8,991 nucleotides of DNA, taken from NCBI GenBank assembly GCA_016763915.1, contig JAESSX010000142.1, positions 1-8,991 on the forward strand, read 5' to 3'. The stretch is from Rhodospirillales bacterium (lineage in GTDB: Bacteria > Pseudomonadota > Alphaproteobacteria > Rhodospirillales_A > Casp-alpha2). The notes under the pieces were generated by a model, which saw only the letters and a program-made list of their open reading frames with translations, did no database searches and was not told where the DNA came from. This document shows positions 6,434 to 8,991 of this stretch, piece by piece. Position numbers and translations under genes: made by a program. The number at the start of each line of letters is the position of its first letter. The stretch's first letter is position 1.

Positions 6434-8233
6434 ATGTTCGAAATTCGAGAAGACGAGCCCGATTACGCCTACCTGAACGACCCGGTCACGCCCGAGAGCA
6501 ACCGGTACGGCGATGCCATCGACCTGACCGCCGCCAGCGGCCAGCCGACAGGCGCCAGTCTCAATATCAATGGCGACAGCGGCGTCGGGACCAACCCCAA
6601 CCGCAACAAACAGCACGGCTTTCATTTCACCGCCGACAACTGCATCGGGTGTCATGCCTGCGAGGCCGCGTGCAGCGAGAAAAACGATTTAGCCCCGCAT
6701 CTGTCGTTTCGCTCTGTCGGCTATGTCGAGGGCGGCACCTTTCCCGACTTTACCCGGGTCAATATCTCCATGGCCTGCAATCACTGCGACGACCCGGTCT
6801 GCCTCAAGGGTTGCCCGACGGGGGCGTACACCAAGCACGCGGAATACGGCGCCGTCCTCCAGGACCCGGATATCTGCTTTGGTTGCGGCTACTGCACCTG
6901 GGTTTGCCCCTATAACGCGCCGCAGCTCGACCCCGTCGCCGGCAACGTCCAGAAATGCAACATGTGCGTTGACCGTCTCGAAGTCGGACTGAAACCCGCC
7001 TGCGTATCCGCCTGCCTGGGCAATGCCCTGGATTTCGGCGTTATCGAAACCACCCCGGAAAACCGCGAGCAGATCAAAACCCAAATCCCCGGCTTCCCGG
7101 ACCCCGAAATCACCCACCCCAACATTCGCTTCCAGCAAACCCGAAGCCTGCCCCGGGAACTCACCCGCACCGATTCCCAGCCGGTGAAATATCAACGAAC
7201 CCATGAGGGTTATCATCCGGTCGTCGATGAAAAAGACGCCGCCGGGGGGCGCTGGAATCCGGCCCGGCTCAGTTCGCGGGAGAACCCGCTGGTCGTCTTC
7301 ACGCTCACCACCCAGGCCATCATCGGCGCTTTCGCGGTGCTTTTCCTGGGCGCGGCTTTCGGCGTCGACGCTCTCGCCGTCCTGCCGTCCTCGGGCGCGT
7401 ATCTGGCCGGGGTCATCGCCCTGGTCGTCATGCAGACGGCCATGCTGGGACTATCGACCCTGCATCTGGGCCGGCCGTGGCGGTTCTATCGGGGGTTCAA
7501 CAACCTTCGTCATTCGCCGTTGAGCCGCGAGGCGCTGGGGATTTCCCTGTTCCTGGGCTTCATGGGCGGCCACGCCCTGTTCACCGCGCTCGGCCCATAC
7601 TTCCCCGCCGCCGAAACCCTTGCCCTGATCAGCGGCTGGCTGGCCGTGACCTCGGGCCTTGCGGGGCTGTACTTCATGGTCCGCATCTATCGCATCAAGG
7701 CCAGGCCGTTTTGGGACCATTGGCAGTTGACGACGACCTTCTTCGGCACCATGGTGACGCTGGGCGCAATCCTGGTGGGCCTGGCATTCCTGCCGTCGGC
7801 CCCCGCCCTGACCGGGGTTCTTTCGGCTCTCGTGATCGGCGGACTGGCGTTCGAGGGGGCCGGGCTTTTTGCCCACGCCCGCGACCTCAAGGCGGGCGGC
7901 GGAGAAGCCGCCGCCTCGCACCACCGGCAAACCACGCTGTTCGGATATACCTACGGTCTTCGCAACGTCCTCATGGCCGCCAACGCGGGGTTCGCCTTGT
8001 ATCTGGGCAGCGCCGGTGCGGCCGGGGGGATGGGCCTGGCGCTGTGGGGTCTGCTTTCGGTGTCCGTCATCGCCTCGGCCCTGATCGGCCGCGCCCTGTT
8101 CTATGTGCTGGTGATTCCAACCACCATGCCGGGCGCGTTCTTCTGGAAAAATTCGGCCTTCGAGGAACACGCCCGGAAAACCGGCCTCGCCGATCTGCCC
8201 CAGACCGGCGTGATCCCCGAGAACGGCTTATAG
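6434..8233 (+). CDS. DmsB-DmsC fusion: four-cluster ferredoxin plus quinol-oxidising membrane anchor
   Basis: The 599-residue protein joins two subunits that are separate in E. coli DMSO reductase. Residues 60-200 are DmsB-like with sixteen cysteines for four [4Fe-4S] clusters: C70/73/76/80, C115/118/123/127, C148/151/154/158 and C175/178/190/194. A polar linker (about 200-283) leads to a DmsC-like anchor with eight membrane segments near 286-309, 319-341, 366-387, 393-415, 431-453, 457-479, 510-530 and 533-561. It should take electrons from quinol and pass them to the catalytic subunit 10 nt upstream. Loops 2-3, 4-5 and 6-7 hold about 13 Arg/Lys and the opposite loops none, which places the ferredoxin domain in the cytoplasm. 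There is an unusual acidic, low-complexity extension of about 60 residues before the first cluster. AGGGA (6424-6428) precedes the ATG; no other plausible in-frame start lies near the first cluster. Confidence 0.88.
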   Translation: MFEIREDEPDYAYLNDPVTPESNRYGDAIDLTAASGQPTGASLNINGDSGVGTNPNRNKQHGFHFTADNCIGCHACEAACSEKNDLAPHLSFRSVGYVEGGTFPDFTRVNISMACNHCDDPVCLKGCPTGAYTKHAEYGAVLQDPDICFGCGYCTWVCPYNAPQLDPVAGNVQKCNMCVDRLEVGLKPACVSACLGNALDFGVIETTPENREQIKTQIPGFPDPEITHPNIRFQQTRSLPRELTRTDSQPVKYQRTHEGYHPVVDEKDAAGGRWNPARLSSRENPLVVFTLTTQAIIGAFAVLFLGAAFGVDALAVLPSSGAYLAGVIALVVMQTAMLGLSTLHLGRPWRFYRGFNNLRHSPLSREALGISLFLGFMGGHALFTALGPYFPAAETLALISGWLAVTSGLAGLYFMVRIYRIKARPFWDHWQLTTTFFGTMVTLGAILVGLAFLPSAPALTGVLSALVIGGLAFEGAGLFAHARDLKAGGGEAAASHHRQTTLFGYTYGLRNVLMAANAGFALYLGSAGAAGGMGLALWGLLSVSVIASALIGRALFYVLVIPTTMPGAFFWKNSAFEEHARKTGLADLPQTGVIPENGL

Positions 8234-8991
8234 GATTCTTTTGACGGCGTCCCGCCAGCCGGCGTATTTCCGCTCGCGGGTTTGCTCGTCCATTTTTGCC
8301 GAGAAGCGCCTGTCGAGACGCCATCGGGACGAAAAGTCCTGTAGTCCCGGATACACCCCGGCCCTCATGCCGGCCAGATACGCTGCGCCCAGCGCCGTCG
8401 TTTCGAGAATTTGCGGCCGGTCCACGTCGGCGGCCAGAATGTCGGCCAGGAACTGCATCGTCCAGTCGCTGGCGACCATGCCGCCGTCGACCCGCAACAC
8501 GGTATCGCCGGCGCCCGCCCAGTCCCCGCGCATGGCTTCCAGGAGATCGCGGGTCTGGTAGCAAACCGCTTCCAGGGCGGCGCGGGCGAATTCCTCAGGA
8601 CCGGTGGCCCGGGTCAGGCCGAACAGGGCGCCCCGCACATCGGCGTTCCAATGGGGCGCGCCCAATCCGGTGAACGCCGGCACCAGATAGACGTTTTCGT
8701 TCGGGTCCGCGGCTGCGGCCAGCGCCTCGGTTTCGGCGGCCTCCCCGATTAATCCTAAGCCGTCGCGCAGCCACTGCACGGCGGCCCCGGCGATGAAGAT
8801 GGACCCTTCCAGGGCATAGGTGGATTGGCCGTCGATGCGGTAGGCGACGGTGGTCAGCATGCGGTTTTTCGAGGCCACCGGGCGGGACCCGGTATTGAGC
8901 AGCGCGAAACATCCGGTGCCGTAGGTCGCCTTCATCATGCCCGGCTGGAAACAGGCCTGGCCGATGGCCGCCGCCTGCTGGTCGCCGGCAA
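8228..8991 (-). CDS. glpK: Glycerol kinase, C-terminal half (5' end outside the window)
   Basis: Glycerol kinase phosphorylates glycerol to glycerol 3-phosphate with ATP in the cytoplasm. About 253 of the usual 500 residues are visible, the frame being open to the right edge. The first residues, [14 protein letters not shown], are the conserved start of the C-terminal FGGY domain, followed by [27 protein letters not shown] and the family signature [18 protein letters not shown]. No frameshift or missing motif is seen. An ATG at 8938 is internal and not the true start. The gene is unrelated in function to nitrate assimilation and converges on that operon; its stop (8230-8228) overlaps the last codons of the DmsBC gene. 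Confidence 0.95.
   Translation of the reverse strand, partial: AGDQQAAAIGQACFQPGMMKATYGTGCFALLNTGSRPVASKNRMLTTVAYRIDGQSTYALEGSIFIAGAAVQWLRDGLGLIGEAAETEALAAAADPNENVYLVPAFTGLGAPHWNADVRGALFGLTRATGPEEFARAALEAVCYQTRDLLEAMRGDWAGAGDTVLRVDGGMVASDWTMQFLADILAADVDRPQILETTALGAAYLAGMRAGVYPGLQDFSSRWRLDRRFSAKMDEQTRERKYAGWRDAVKRIL

Noticed and set aside
4225..6435. Minus-strand open frame of 736 codons opposite the nitrate reductase gene
   Set aside because: It mirrors the coding gene exactly, has the low-complexity His/Gly/Val/Arg-rich composition of a GC-rich antisense frame, and shows no recognisable domain.
1..8991. CRISPR arrays, tRNA or rRNA genes, insertion sequences
   Set aside because: None is visible. 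Apart from 1018-1449 the window is almost fully coding, and no regular repeat-spacer pattern or transposase appears.

Overview
This window looks like a high-GC alphaproteobacterial chromosome segment, probably from a Rhodospirillales-type organism. That placement rests on overall protein resemblance and gene order and was not tested by search. It holds an assimilatory nitrate/nitrite reduction locus made of two divergent operons around a 432-bp control region (1018-1449), followed by a convergent glycerol kinase gene.

Leftward operon (minus strand). A gene at 559-1017 encodes a nitrate/nitrite MFS transporter of the NNP family that has lost its middle. Residues 1-83 match the start of the family and residues 84-152 match the end, so about TM3-TM10 are missing while the frame stays open. 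Nineteen bases downstream begins a PP2C-type Ser/Thr phosphatase (539 to beyond base 1). It is probably the N-terminal half of the kinase/phosphatase often found with nitrate assimilation genes.

Control region. Each operon has its own sigma-54 (RpoN) -24/-12 element pointing outward. The leftward one (1125-1109, minus) matches TGGCAC-N5-TTGC exactly. The rightward one (1352-1368) has one mismatch. Between them lie AT-rich repeats, two copies of an 18-nt motif and GC palindromes that could bind an activator. This points to nitrogen-status control, probably through NtrC-like enhancer-binding proteins.

Rightward operon (plus strand), four tightly packed genes: nirB (1450-3888) and nirD (3893-4228), the NADH-dependent nitrite reductase; a NarB/NasA-type molybdenum nitrate reductase catalytic subunit without a Tat signal (4246-6423); and a natural DmsB-DmsC fusion (6434-8233) carrying sixteen cluster cysteines and eight membrane segments. 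The last two together read as a membrane-bound, quinol-fed nitrate reductase with a cytoplasmic active site. They would replace the usual NADH- or ferredoxin-linked electron supply. The charge pattern of the DmsC part supports a topology inverted relative to E. coli DmsC. Nitrate would be reduced to nitrite here and NirBD would take nitrite to ammonium.

Right edge. The 3' half of glpK (8991-8228, minus) runs into the operon end. The stop codons of glpK and the DmsBC fusion overlap tail to tail by 6 bp.

The points most worth following are the inverted-topology quinol-linked assimilatory nitrate reductase, the divergent sigma-54 promoter pair, and the in-frame internally deleted transporter.
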